From NCBI GenBank assembly GCA_947650365.1, contig OX393553.1:72079229-72143228 (forward strand): a stretch of 64,000 nt of DNA, given 5' to 3'. Shown in pieces: positions 22,800-34,165 of the stretch. Positions within the stretch are counted from its first letter, which is position 1. Each line of letters opens with the position of its first letter. The notes beneath the pieces are model-generated. The model was not told where the DNA came from and searched no databases. It was given only the letters and a program-made list of their open reading frames with translations. The position numbers were made by a program, and so were the translations under genes. The DNA is from Chamaelirium japonicum. Lineage: Eukaryota; Streptophyta; Magnoliopsida; Liliales; Melanthiaceae.

Positions 22800-23790
22800 T
22801 TTTCAGGACTTTTAGTAGCTATTTTATGATTTTGCCTTCCGATGGACAAATTCGAAGTCTAAGTCAAAAATCTTAAGTTTTACTCTAATTTTTAAACATT
22901 TACTATGATTTGTATGCCATCAGAATCGACAAGTCAATTTGGCCCCTAGCGAATTGCCCATGCCTGTTTTTAGAACTTTTAATAGCTAATTTATAATTTC
23001 ATCCTTTGATGGACAAATTCATAGATTAAGTGTTAAAAACCCTTAAGTTTTACCCTCTGATGGAGGATCACATCCGATAATTCGTGCTTGTATAGTTTTT
23101 CATATTTCGGTCTTGCGAACAAGAATTTAGTAGATATTTTAAATTTTGCCCTCTGATTGATAAACTTAGAGTCAAAATATTTACAATTTATAAGTTTTTG
23201 GTTTTCGGATTATAAACTTGTTTTGAATTTGATCGAATCGATTGCATTCAACAATTCGTACTTACATGAATTTTTTTTATTTCGGACTTGCGAACAAGTA
23301 TTTAGTAGATATTTTAAGATTTTATCCTTCAATTGACTAATTTAGAGTCAAAGTATTTGCAAATCATAAGTTTTTGACTTTCATATTATGAACTTGGTTT
23401 GGATTCGATCGGATCGTTATCAGATTGTATCCGATAATTCGTACTTATATGGTTTTTTATATTTTGAACTTGCGAACAAGTATTTAGTAAATATTTTAAA
23501 AATTTTCCCTCTAATTGACTAATTTAGAGTCTAAGTGTTTATAAATTATAAGTTTTCATCTTTCGGTATTTGAACTTGATTTAGATTCGATCATATCGTT
23601 ATCGGATCGCATCTGATAATTCGTATTTGTATGATTTTTTATATTTCGGACTTACGAACAAATATTTAGTAGATATATAAAGATTTTGCCTCCCGAATGA
23701 CTAATTTAGAGTATAAGTGTTTGTAAATCATAAGTTTTCGACATTCGGACTATGAATTTGGTTTGGATTCGATCGGATGGTTTTCAACAC
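22800..23790 (-). repeat. Diverged ~185-bp satellite array, inverted copy
   Basis: About five units read, in complement, like those at 25146-27944. They contain gataattcgtactt, atttcggacttgcgaac, gactaatttagagtc and ggattcgatcgg in that order. They are more diverged than the right-hand array and oppositely oriented. No ORF is present. Confidence 0.8.
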
Positions 23791-24396
23791 TAATTTACTT
23801 TGAGCACCCCATCTAGGATGAATAGAGCTGGCTGTTACAGAATTTGAAGGTTGATCTTTTAAACTGTTAATAATGTTCAATCTTAAATATATACAAGTGT
23901 TTATAAATATAATAGGATAACAGGAAGAACTTTACCAATATGAACATAGAGGTGGTGCTGTCTTTCATGAAAGTTTGGAATTCTCTCACGGAGCGTTCAT
24001 GAAACCAGGATAAACACAGGGTCATTGACAGTGCTAAACGAGATGTGTAAATATGAATTGTTGACATGGTCATGGTTATGTATGTAATATTTTTGATACT
24101 ATCAAATAGGGATAACTGGTTCAAAGATGCGACTATTTGAATTTTGATGGAATTCTGAGATACTTACACCAATGATAGGTTCAAATCGAGAGATAAATAT
24201 CGTTATGCATAATTATATTCTGGCAGAGAATCTTGTTTTAAGAACTACAAAGGCTTGATCCTGAAAAAGATACGTAGGCAACCACTTTATGGTGCAGCTC
24301 ATGTTTTTAAAAAATAAAACTTTATTTTTTTGTGTATTTTGAAAATGGTAGAGGAATATTGGGGAGTTTTAAAAAAATGTTTAATATTTAACTATT

Positions 24397-24590
24397 TTAG
24401 GTTTAGGTTTAGGTTTAGGTTTAGGTTTAGGTTTAGGTTTAGGGTTTAGAGTTTAGGTTTAGGTTTAGGTTTAGGATTAGGGTTAGGGTTAGGTTTAGGT
24501 TAGGGTTATGTTTAGGGTTTAGGTTTAGGATTAGGGTTAGGGTTAGGTTTACTGTTCAGGTTTAGGGTTTAGGTTTAGAGTTAGGTAATG
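24397..24590 (+). repeat. Interstitial telomere-like TTTAGG block
   Basis: It consists of tandem TTTAGG hexamers with some TTTAGGG and GTTAGG variants, about 190 bp. It lies between the two inverted satellite arrays. It is degenerate and flanked by ordinary sequence on both sides, so it is not a chromosome end. Confidence 0.9.
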
Positions 24591-25145
24591 ATGTAGCCTC
24601 TGTTTTTATTTTAAATGATTAAATTTTATTTTTTAATCATGCTAGGCGTGTGCCTCGTTGGAAACCGTGATTCAACTGATCAAAGTGGAAATATATTGCC
24701 GGGTAGGTATTGTACTGCAATGGAATGGATGGATTTTATATCTTTAGAGTAGAGCAGGTAATTTGATTGTTAGTTGTGCTCGATCAGGAACCGTCGTGGA
24801 CACAACATTATGCCACCCAACGGAGTTCGATTTCTATCTCTGCAGTCATGCTGGCATACAGGTAAACTTTGACTGAAGCTTTGTAAGTGCAAATTATTTA
24901 AAATTCACTCATGCAATCGGTACTTCTTACGATTATACAAAGAGAATGTAGTAGAAAGATGTATTGGGGAGTGTAGAGTGTATATATGTAGTAAGAATAT
25001 AGTTGAGAGCATTATATAGAGAATATATTATAGAAAATATAGTAGAGAGGAAACATTATTCAGAATATTGTAGAGAATGTTGTAGGGACAATGTTATGTA
25101 GAGAATTTATTATAGGGAGAATGCCATAGAGAGTTAGGTATATAT

Positions 25146-27944
25146 GCCAAGTACGAATTATCGGATACCGATCCGATGACGATCCGATTGAATCCAAACC
25201 TATTTCAAATCCGAAACACGCTAACTTATAATTTTTCAACGCTTATACTCTAAATCGGTCAATCGGAGCGTAAATTGTTAAAATATCCAATTAGAATGGA
25301 CTCGCAAGTCCGAAATACGGAAAAATTCCAAGTACGAATTGTCGGATGCCGATCCGATCGAATCCAAACCTATTTCAAATCCGAAAGACACTAACTTATG
25401 ATTTTTCAACGCTTAGACTCTAAATTGGTCAATCGGAGCGTAAATTGTAAAAATATCCAATTAGAACTCGCTCGCAAGTCCAAAATACGGAAAAATTCTA
25501 AGTACGAATTATCGGATACCGATCCGATGACGATCCGATCGAATCCAAACCTATTTCAAATCCGAAATATGCTAACTTAAGATTTTTCAACGCTTAGACT
25601 CTAAATCGATCAATCGGAGCGTAAATTGTTAAAATTTCCAATTATAACTCGCTCGCAAGTCCGAAATACGGAAAAATTCCAAGTACGAATTGTCGGATGC
25701 TGATCCGATCGAATCCAAACGTATTTCAAATTCCAAGTACGAATTGTTGGATGCCGATCCGATCGAATCCAAACCTATTTCAAATCTGAAACACGCTAAC
25801 TTATGATTTTTCAACGCTTAGACTCTAAATCGGTCAATCGGAGCGTAAATTATTAAAATATCCAATTAGAACTCGCTCGCAAGTACGAAATACGGAAAAA
25901 TTCCAAGTACGAATTATCGGATGCCGATCCGATGACGATCCGATCGAATCCAAACCTATTTCAAATCTGAAACACGTTAACTTATGATTTTTCAACGCTT
26001 AGACTCTAAATGGGTCAATCGGAGCGTAAATTGTTAAAATATCCAATTAGAACTTCCTCGCAAGTCCGAAATACGGAAAAATTTTAAGTATGATTTATCA
26101 GATACCGATCCGATAACGATCCGATCGAATCCAAACCTATTTCAAATCCGAAACACGCTAACTTATGATTTTTTAACGCTTAGACTCTAAATCGGTCAAT
26201 CGGAGCGTAAATTGTTAAAATTTCCAATTAGAACTCACTCGCAAGTCCAAAATATGAAACAATTCCAAGTACGAATTGTCGGATGCCGATCCGATCGAAT
26301 CCAAATCTATTTCAAATCTAAAACACGCTAACTTATGATTTTTCAACGCTTAGACTTTAAATCGATCAATCGGAGCATAAATTATTAAATTATCCAATTA
26401 GAACTCGCTCGCAAGTCCGAAATACGGAAAAATTCTAAGTACGAATTGTCGGATGCCGATCCGATCGAATCCAAACCTATTTTAAATCTGAAACACGCTA
26501 ACTTATGATTTTTCAACGCTTAGACTCTAAATCGGTCAATCGGAGCGTAAATTATTAAAATATCCAATTAGAACTCGCTCGCAAGTCCGAAATATGGAAA
26601 AATTCCAAGTACAAATTATCGGATGCCGATCCGATGATGATCCGATCGAATCCAAACCTATTTCAAATCCGAAACATGCTAACTTATGATTTTTCAACGC
26701 TTAGACTCTAAATGGGTCAATCGGAGCGTAAATTGTTAAAATATCCAATTAGAACTCGCTTGCAAGTCCGTAATACGGAAAAATTCCAAGTATGAATTAT
26801 CGGATACCGATCCGATGACGATCCGATCGAATCCAAACATATTTCAAATCCGAAACAAGCTAACTTATGATTTTTCAAGGCTTATACACTAAATCGGTCA
26901 ATTGGAGCGTAAATTATTAAAATATCCAATTAGAACTCGCTCGCAAGTCAGAAATACAGAAAAATTCCAAGTACGAATTGTCGGATGCCGAGCCAATCAA
27001 ATCCAAACCTATTTCAAATCCGAAACACGCTAACTTATGATTTTTCAACGCTTAGACTCTAAATCGGTCAATCAGAGCGTAAATTGTTAAAATATCAAAT
27101 TAGAACTCACTCGCAAGTCCAAAATATGGAAAAAATTCTAAGTACAAATTATCGGATGCCGATCCGATCGAATCCAAACCTATTTCAAATCTGAAACACA
27201 CTAACATATGATTTTTCAATGTTTAGACTCTAAATGGGTCAATCGGAGCGTTAATTGTTAAAATATCTAATTAGAACTCGCTCGCAAGTCCGAAATGTGG
27301 AAAAATTCCAAGTACGAATTATCGGATGCCGATCCGATGATGATTCGATCGAATCCAAACCTATTTTAAATCCGAAACACACTAACTTATGATTTTTCAA
27401 CGCTTAGAGTCTAAATCGGTAAATCAGAGCGTAAATTGTTAAAATTTCCAATTAGAACTCGCTCACAAGTCTAAAATATAAAATAATTCCGAGTACAAAT
27501 TATCGGATGCCGATCCGATGACGATCCGATCGAATCCAAAGCAATTTCAAATCCGAAACACGCTAACTTATGATTTTTCAACGCTTAGACTATAAATGGG
27601 TCAATCAGAGCGTAAATTGTCAAAATATCCAATTAGAACTCACTCGCAAGTCCGAAATACGAAATAATTCTAAGCACAAATTATCGGATGCCGATCCGAT
27701 AACGATCCGATCGAATCCAAATATATTTCAAATCTGAAATACGCTAACTTATGATTTTTCAACACTTAGACTATAAATGGGTCAATCGGAGCGTAAATTG
27801 TTAAAATTTCTAATTAGAACTCGCTCGCAAGTCCAAAATACAAAATAATTATAAGTATAAATTATCGGATGACGATCCGATCGAATCCAAATATATTTCA
27901 AATCCGAAACACGCTAACTTATGATTTTTCAACGCTTAGACTCT
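25146..27944 (+). repeat. ~180-bp satellite array, about 16 units
   Basis: Units begin aagtacgaattatcggatgcc at about 25147, 25328, 25499, 25679, 25903, 26085, 26265, 26437, 26608, 26787, 26966, 27139, 27308, 27489, 27670 and 27851. Spacing is either about 180 or about 171; the difference comes from presence or absence of a short gatgacgatcc segment. One truncated unit sits at 25733. Short open frames here are shared repeats, not genes. Confidence 0.95.
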
Positions 27945-28460
27945 CAATTATAAATATAAACTATTTTTTTAACAAATACATGTTAATTGCAGGATGTGCA
28001 GCATCAGGGGATGAGAGCACCAGTGTTGGTGCCGGGCGGCGTGGGGTGGTTGAGATAGGGCACACAACTTCCCTCAGTTTTGGATTATGTAAAAATAATT
28101 TTGTAATAAATATGTGGTCATTTTTTGGTCTTGTCTATAATTGTCTGGTATCGTGGTAATATTTGATAATTTGCGGTAATATTTGATAAATTGCAGTAAT
28201 TGTCAATTATAAATATAAACTATTTTTTTAACAAATACATGTTAATTGCAGGATGTGCAGCATCAGGGGATGAGAGCACCAGTGTTGGTGCCGGGCGGCG
28301 TGGGGTGGTTGAGATAGGGCACGCAACTTCCCTCAGTTTTGGATTATGTAAAAATAATTTTGTAATAAATATGTAGTCATTTTTTGGTCTTGTCTATAAT
28401 TGTCTGGTATCGTGGTAATATTTGATAATTTGCGGTAATATTTGATAAATTGCGGTAATA
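27945..28460. repeat. 257-bp tandem duplication with exon-like start
   Basis: Bases from about 27945 to 28203 recur almost unchanged from 28203 to 28460. Each copy has a pyrimidine/AT-rich run, then ttaattgcag, which looks like a plant 3' splice site. A GC-rich open stretch of about 50 codons follows ('GDESTSVGAGRRGVVEIGH'), then taatatttgata repeats. The open stretch may be a remnant of a transposase or captured exon; no domain is recognised. Confidence 0.8.
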
Positions 28461-28649
28461 GTTGATTTTGTCAATTATGGTAATATTTGAATATATTGTG
28501 GTATTATTTGATAAATTGCGGTAATATTTGATAAATTATGGTAATAGTTGATTTAATCAATTATGGTAATATTTGAATATATTGTTGTATTGTTATAAAT
28601 CACAGGAATTAAAACATATTATTTAAGTAATTTTTTTTTAAAAAAATTA

Positions 28650-29075
28650 TGTATTTTTGCCGACGGAAATTATTATTTCCGTCGGTAATAATCTATTTTA
28701 TTTTTTTAAATAATTTATATATTCACGACGGAATTTATAACGTCCGTCGGTAATAACCTTATATATTACCGACGGAAGGTAATATTTCGTCGGCAAAAAG
28801 CTTATATATTGCCGACGGATAATAATATTCCGTCGGCAAAAGTCTTTTATATTTATTATTAAATATTCATATATTACCGACGGACACAAAATATCCGTCG
28901 GTATTAATAATTAATACCGACGGATATTTTGTGTCCGTCGCCGATTTTTCCCGACGCCTTTTTTCCCGACAAACTAGCGACGGAAATGACTTCCGTCGCG
29001 ATAAAGCTTTACCGACGGAAAACTAACTTTACCGACGGATATTTGCCGTCGGTAAAAACTGTTTTTTTTGTAGTT
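28650..29075. repeat. Right subterminal region of the CACTA-like element
   Basis: Many ttaccgacgg and ccgtcggtaa motifs in both orientations, some as short hairpins, occupy the last ~400 bases before the terminal repeat. Confidence 0.75.
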
Positions 29076-30337
29076 AAAGTTATTGAGACTTCTTAGTTAG
29101 TAAGTGACTAATAAGGAGGGAGATCATGGATTCAAATCGGATGATAAGCCAATTTTGGATAAATAATACAATGTTTGTCTATGCGGCGAGGTGTTGTGCG
29201 ATGTGGTGCGTGTACGATTGGGTGTTTAGAGGCGCGAGTCGCTTGAGGAGCCCTTTTTTTTAGAATGTGCTTAGTCTAGTTGGGCTGACTCGGGTCCGAG
29301 CCGGCTTGAGATGACGATTACAACCTGGAGCCGTTGGATCCAAAGGTTGTCGGTTTGGCGATTAAATCAAAAGGATGCTAGTTGGTCGGTTGGGTCCAAA
29401 GGGGTGCCACAAGCACCTATTCGAGTTGGCAGTTGTGAATCGTCTGCCTGAGCGGATGCAATGATCCGAATGAGCGGGGCACCTGCCTGGGTGGTTGCAA
29501 CCATCCACCCGAGAGGATTGACACCCATTGGCCTGTGAACTATTGCAACTGTTGGTTACCAAGGGGTGCCTCAAGCCCTATATAAGCAGGGTCATTTCAT
29601 CCCTATTTGTAATTCTGAATCACTCTGAATTTACTTCGAATTTTCTTTCTTTTTTTTATTTTCTGCAAGAGAAACCTGTGTCACAGATTCCTAATAGTGA
29701 GCTATTCACCATTGTTTGGTGTAAACTGACAAAAACTGATATATCATGGGAGCGATTCGCGAGAGACCCGACAACAATAAGTGGGCACGAGTAACGCTTT
29801 AAGGAAAGAGGATTAGACACACTTCAATATTTGATTTATATTATTTTCTCTATCTCCATAATCCTGATCAACAAGTTGTCAAAAAGATGTCCATAAATCG
29901 TACCCCACATGACATCATCCTCTTGATTTCAAGAATGGTCAAAGATTAGTCAATAGAGCAAGATAACGGGTTTAGTCGGTATAAGAATGAATGGATTCTA
30001 CTAACGAAATCTTTAAATGATAGTAAAGCTAAAGGTAACCTTAGCCAAATAGAAGGCAAAAGATATATATAACAGCACACTATATGAGAAAGAATGTTGA
30101 AGCAGAGAGTATACTTTGCCACTACCGGTGTCCTAATGGTTTTGATCTCATAAGTTCCTATGACAGTAGCCTCAGCCGGCGGCATTTATGATATGCGTTT
30201 GCAGAGAGAACTTACACGATAAGAATGTGTGGGAGGACTCTCAAGGCTGAGGGTATAACTCTTTCATAACACTTGCATATTGAGTGGTTCTCTAACCTTC
30301 AGCACATGATAAATACCTATATATATATATATATATA
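29076..30337. other. Non-coding, possible LTR remnant
   Basis: No gene is supported. A TATA-like CTATATAAGC at 29578-29587 is followed by leader-like text, and the stretch up to about 29880 has the feel of an LTR (promoter, then AT-rich tail). No primer binding site or partner repeat is visible. Confidence 0.35.
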
Positions 30338-30339
30338 TA

Positions 30340-30863
30340 GAGTTCTGCTCTCCTGCGGGACGTCCCGCACTGAACAAATCCGGGACAAAACTGGGCCGTC
30401 CGATTCCTTCCATCGGATGGCTGGGATTCACCAAGACCAAACCCCGGCTGTTACTGTGGCGGCCACAGTAACAGCGGAAATTTGGTCCGGGTGAATCCCA
30501 GCCGTTCGATCGATGGATCGAACGGACGGAACCAATTTTCGCTGTTACTGTAGCGGCTACAGTAACAGCGACAATTGGTCCGGGTGAATCTCATCCGTCC
30601 GATCGATGGATCAAACGGTTCAGACCAATTTTCGCTGTTACTGTAGCCGCTACAGTAACAGCGAAAATTGGTTCCGTCCGTTCGATCCATCGATCGAACG
30701 GCTGGGATTCACCCGGACCAAAAATCTGTTGTTACTGTGGCCGCCACAGTAACAGCCGGGGTTTGGTCTTGGTGAATCCCAGCCATCCGATGGAAGGAAT
30801 CGGACGGTCCAGTTTTGTCCCGGATTTGTTCAGTGCGGGACGTCCCGCAGGAGAGCAGAACTC
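30340..30863. mobile_element. 524-bp foldback MITE with nested palindromes
   Basis: The whole element is an inverted repeat. The ends GAGTTCTGCTCTCCTGCGGG and its complement are flanked by TA on both sides, in TA microsatellite DNA. Inside are four evenly spaced copies (about 30447, 30541, 30634, 30728) of a 29-base palindrome of the type GCTGTTACTGT...ACAGTAACAGC. Between them are palindromes of the type cgttcgatcgat. There is no coding capacity. It is probably mobilised by a Tc1/mariner-type enzyme, judging by the TA target. Confidence 0.9.
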
Positions 30864-30889
30864 TATATATATATATATGAGATATATGA

Positions 30890-31240
30890 GATCCAGTGAG
30901 ATATGAGATATATGAGATAACTTTGAGAAACCTATCTAGAGGTTTTAAAATTTGATGAAAATTGGTGGGCATGCTCTCTATGATAAGTTGATCATCCTCA
31001 CAAAAAATCATCAAATTCTAAAACCTCCAAGGGCATCAAATGTTAGAAGATTTATCGACAGTCCATTAAAGCCAATAATTTGAATTGTGTATTTGATGCC
31101 TCTAGAGGTTTTATAATTTGATGATTTTTTGTGAGGATAATCAACTTGCCATAGAGAGGGCTCACCAATTTTTATCAAATTCTAAAACCCCTAGATAGGT
31201 TTCTCAAAGTTATCTCATAGAAGAGTTATCTCACTGGATC
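30890..31240. mobile_element. 351-bp inverted-repeat MITE
   Basis: The ends GATCCAGTGAGATA and TATCTCACTGGATC are complementary. The arms continue with gataactttgagaaacctat and its complement to about 130 bases each, around a short loop near 31060. It lies in TA-rich DNA, 27 bases from the previous MITE. The exact ends may extend a few bases outward. Confidence 0.8.
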
Positions 31241-31247
31241 GTTATCC

Positions 31248-31278
<31 letters not shown>

Positions 31279-32436
31279 TCACGGGATGAACTCTAAGCCC
31301 CTCGTCAGCCCTACCCAATAATCGTGGGTATAAAGAGTGAAGCAATTATTCATTTATAAAACAATTATTCTGTTACGAGGTGAGTGGTAGTTACATAAGA
31401 TAGATGTGATGTCAAAAAAAATAAATGGCATCTAAGTTATTGTTGGCATGCCACGTTAACATGACCGTTATGGAAAGATAACCGCCTGTAAGCTTCTATA
31501 AATAGGGGTCAATCCCAACCAGCCAAGTAACATTCAAACACTCTCATATTTCCTGAATTTGCGGAGTATTTCTTGAGAGTATTCTCCAGCTAATTTGAGC
31601 GTCAGAGGTTGGATCCAGGATTTATCACCGATTCCCTTTCTTTATTGTGTTTTTGAAGGATTGGATCATCCAGCCGACGACAGATTTCCATCGTTTACAG
31701 TGTTCTTTATTGTCATGGAACCCTTGTCGAAGGTTGCTGGGAGCGATATTGTCAGTTGTTTGTTTACTCCATTACTTCGCTGGAGGCTGTCGAAAAACCG
31801 CCTGGTACATCCCTTCATCGGAGGTCACTAGAAATTCCACCACTTGCATTTTTTCTTACAATAGAATCCTTGTTGGAGGTCCTTGGGAGGTCGTCGAGAG
31901 TTCATACAAACGATTGAAAAAAAAACATTGAAGAGTGTGGGCTGAAACATGATGCCATTTAATGTAAATTCGTTATAAATAAACATGATACTTTTGTCCG
32001 AATACTTATTGGTGGTCATAAAAGTAACATTAATTTTGGGTGTTGTACTTAGTTTGAGCAATACGACAAAGTTGGGTGTCATTTTAGAAAAAAACTCTAT
32101 AAAATACAGCAATATAGGCACACAAATAGACACTACTACAAGCATCTAGCCATAAACCAAGGAACCAACATGCTCTTGTCTAAGTGGTACTTCCTCTCAC
32201 CCTTGTTAATTAGTACTTATTTTGGAAGGTTAATTAGTACTCTCTCTAACAAGTGAATCACACCCTGGAGGCAACCACGACCATCGGAGGCAACTGTCCG
32301 AGTGCCGACAGGCACATCGCCGCCGAAGGTGACCGTCCGAGTGCTAACGGGCACGAGCAATTACTAGTCTAGCTATAAACAAAGGTACCAACATGCTCTT
32401 GTCCAAGTGGTACTTCCTCTCACCCTTGTTGGGAGG
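31241..32436. other. Non-coding flank with a 63-bp direct repeat
   Basis: A TATA-like CTATAAATAG lies at 31496-31505, with leader-like text after it but no convincing gene. Bases 32145-32207 recur at 32368-32430 with about five differences; the second copy ends 6 bases before the large LTR element. A short (AC)n lies near 31263. Confidence 0.5.
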
Positions 32437-33054
32437 TGTAGACACACGAATTTCGTCGGACCCGAACCCGACTTACGTGTGCCGACGCGGATGCAAACCC
32501 GACACGCGGACCCAACTCGCTCGCGCCGACGCGGATGCAAACCCGACACGCGGACCCGACTCGCGCGCGCCGACACGTACTCGGACCCCGCCCCAAGAGG
32601 GGCCGGCCCCTACTAGGGTCCGAACCCTATAGGGCCGGCCCTAGTGGGGACCGAACCCCAAGGAGGGGCCGGCCGGCCCTGCAAGGAAAGGGGAGAAAAA
32701 GAAAGAAAAGAAAAAGGAAAGAAAAGAAAGGAAAGAAAAGAAAAAGGAAAGAAAAGAAAAGGAAAGAAAAGAAAGAAAAGGAAAAAATACCGCCATGCGC
32801 GGGGGGAGGTAGCGTATGACGTCTGCACACACGCGGATCTGCGCCGATCCCTCGATCCGACGCACAAGACGAAGCGCCCGATCGCCATCGATTTCGTGTG
32901 CGAAATCCAGCCATAATTGCACCCGCCAGAAAAGGAAAACAACTAAATGTTATTCCCCTCATCAATGGATGAATAAAATCCGGGTAATTATGGGAGAGAT
33001 ACAAAAGGGATTTAAAATTAAATGTTCCCATATCTCTCTCCCCACCTCTTTGCC

Positions 33055-33062
33055 TATAAATA
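33055..33062 (+). promoter_or_regulatory. TATA box of 5' LTR
   Basis: TATAAATA, followed by agagggggtggggg. Transcription is expected about 30 bases downstream, which places the minisatellite in the transcript. The same site in the 3' LTR is 45666-45673. Confidence 0.7.
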
Positions 33063-33299
33063 GAGGGGGTGGGGGAATGAAAAAATGGTCGGAAAATTGA
33101 AGACGAAACGCCAGAGCTCTGCAGAAGAGGAGACGCTTCTTCATCGACCCAAGGCTTCACGAGGCACAGTCAAGCCTGTCCCGAGGGATCGGCTTACTGA
33201 AAGTCCTCATCAATGTGAAGGCCCTTGCACACGAAGATCATCCCTTCGACTCCGTGCACGAAGAAGAAAGCTCGGAGAAGAAGAACCCTTCGACTCCGA

Positions 33300-33850
33300 A
33301 GACGCCAGAAGCAAAGGCCGGAGAAGAAGAGGAGCGGCACTACCCCGTCGTCTCCAACAAGCTTCAACTCCGATCAAGCCCAAAAGCCCGGAGAAGAAGA
33401 GGAGCGGCACTACCCCGTCGTCTCCAACAAGCTTCGACTCCGATCAAGCCCAAAAGCCCGGAGAAGAAGAGGAGCGGCACTACCCCGTCGTCTCCAACAA
33501 GCTTCGACTCCGATCAAGCCCAAAAGCCCGGAGAAGAAGAGGAGCGGCACTACCCCGTCGTCTCCAACAAGCTTCGACTCCGATCAAGCCCAAAAGCCCG
33601 GAGAAGAAGAGGAGCGGCACTACCCCGTCGTCTCCAACAAGCTTCGACTCCGATCAAGCCCAAAAGCCCGGAGAAGAAGAGGAGCGGCACTACCCCGTCG
33701 TCTCCAACAAGCTTCGACTCCGATCAAGCCCAAAAGCCCGGAGAAGAAGAGGAGCGGCACTACCCCGTCGTCTCCAACAAGGCTTCGACTCCGATCAAGC
33801 CCAAAAGCCCGGAGAAGAAGAGGAGCGGCACTACCCCGTCGGCTCCAACG
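33300..33850 (+). repeat. 70-bp minisatellite in LTR (about 8 units)
   Basis: Units start gcttcgactccgatcaagcc at 33361, 33431, 33501, 33571, 33641 and 33711, with partial or varied units at both ends. The period of 70 is not a multiple of 3 and no unit has a stop in any forward frame, so all three frames stay open over hundreds of codons. The Arg/Ser/Pro/Lys-rich translations are therefore a by-product of the repeat. The 3' LTR copy is 45911-46461. Confidence 0.95.
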
Positions 33851-33984
33851 AATCCTCGATCCCGATCAAGCCCCAAAGCCCGGAGGAGAGAAGCGAAGCG
33901 TCATCACCCCGTCGTCTTCGACTAACGCCTGCCCCATCCACGAAGAAGAAAGCCTGGAGCAGATCGTCTGAAGCGTCGCTACCC

Positions 33985-34165
33985 CGTCGTCTTCATCAAC
34001 AAAAGTCGACGCTACAACCGTCGCACGGAGACCGTCGCTACCCTCGTCGTCTTCATCAACAAAAGCCGACGCTACAACCGTCGCACGGAGACCGTCGCTA
34101 CCCTCGTCGTCTTCATCAACAAAAGCCGACGCCACAACCGTCGCACGGAGATCGGTGCTACCCCC
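33985..34165 (+). repeat. 60-bp tandem repeat in LTR (3 units)
   Basis: Three units contain cgtcttcatcaacaaaagcc, then gacgctacaaccgtcgcacg, 60 bases apart. The matching copy in the 3' LTR is about 46596-46776. Confidence 0.9.

Noticed and set aside
24397-24590. Chromosome end
   Set aside because: The telomere-like repeat is short and degenerate and continues into ordinary sequence on both sides.
25398-25814. Frames of about 60 codons in the satellite array
   Set aside because: They recur with the repeat unit and carry no coding signal.
25146-27944. CRISPR-like array
   Set aside because: Units are contiguous 171-180 bp repeats without unique spacers, in a plant genome with other plant repeats.
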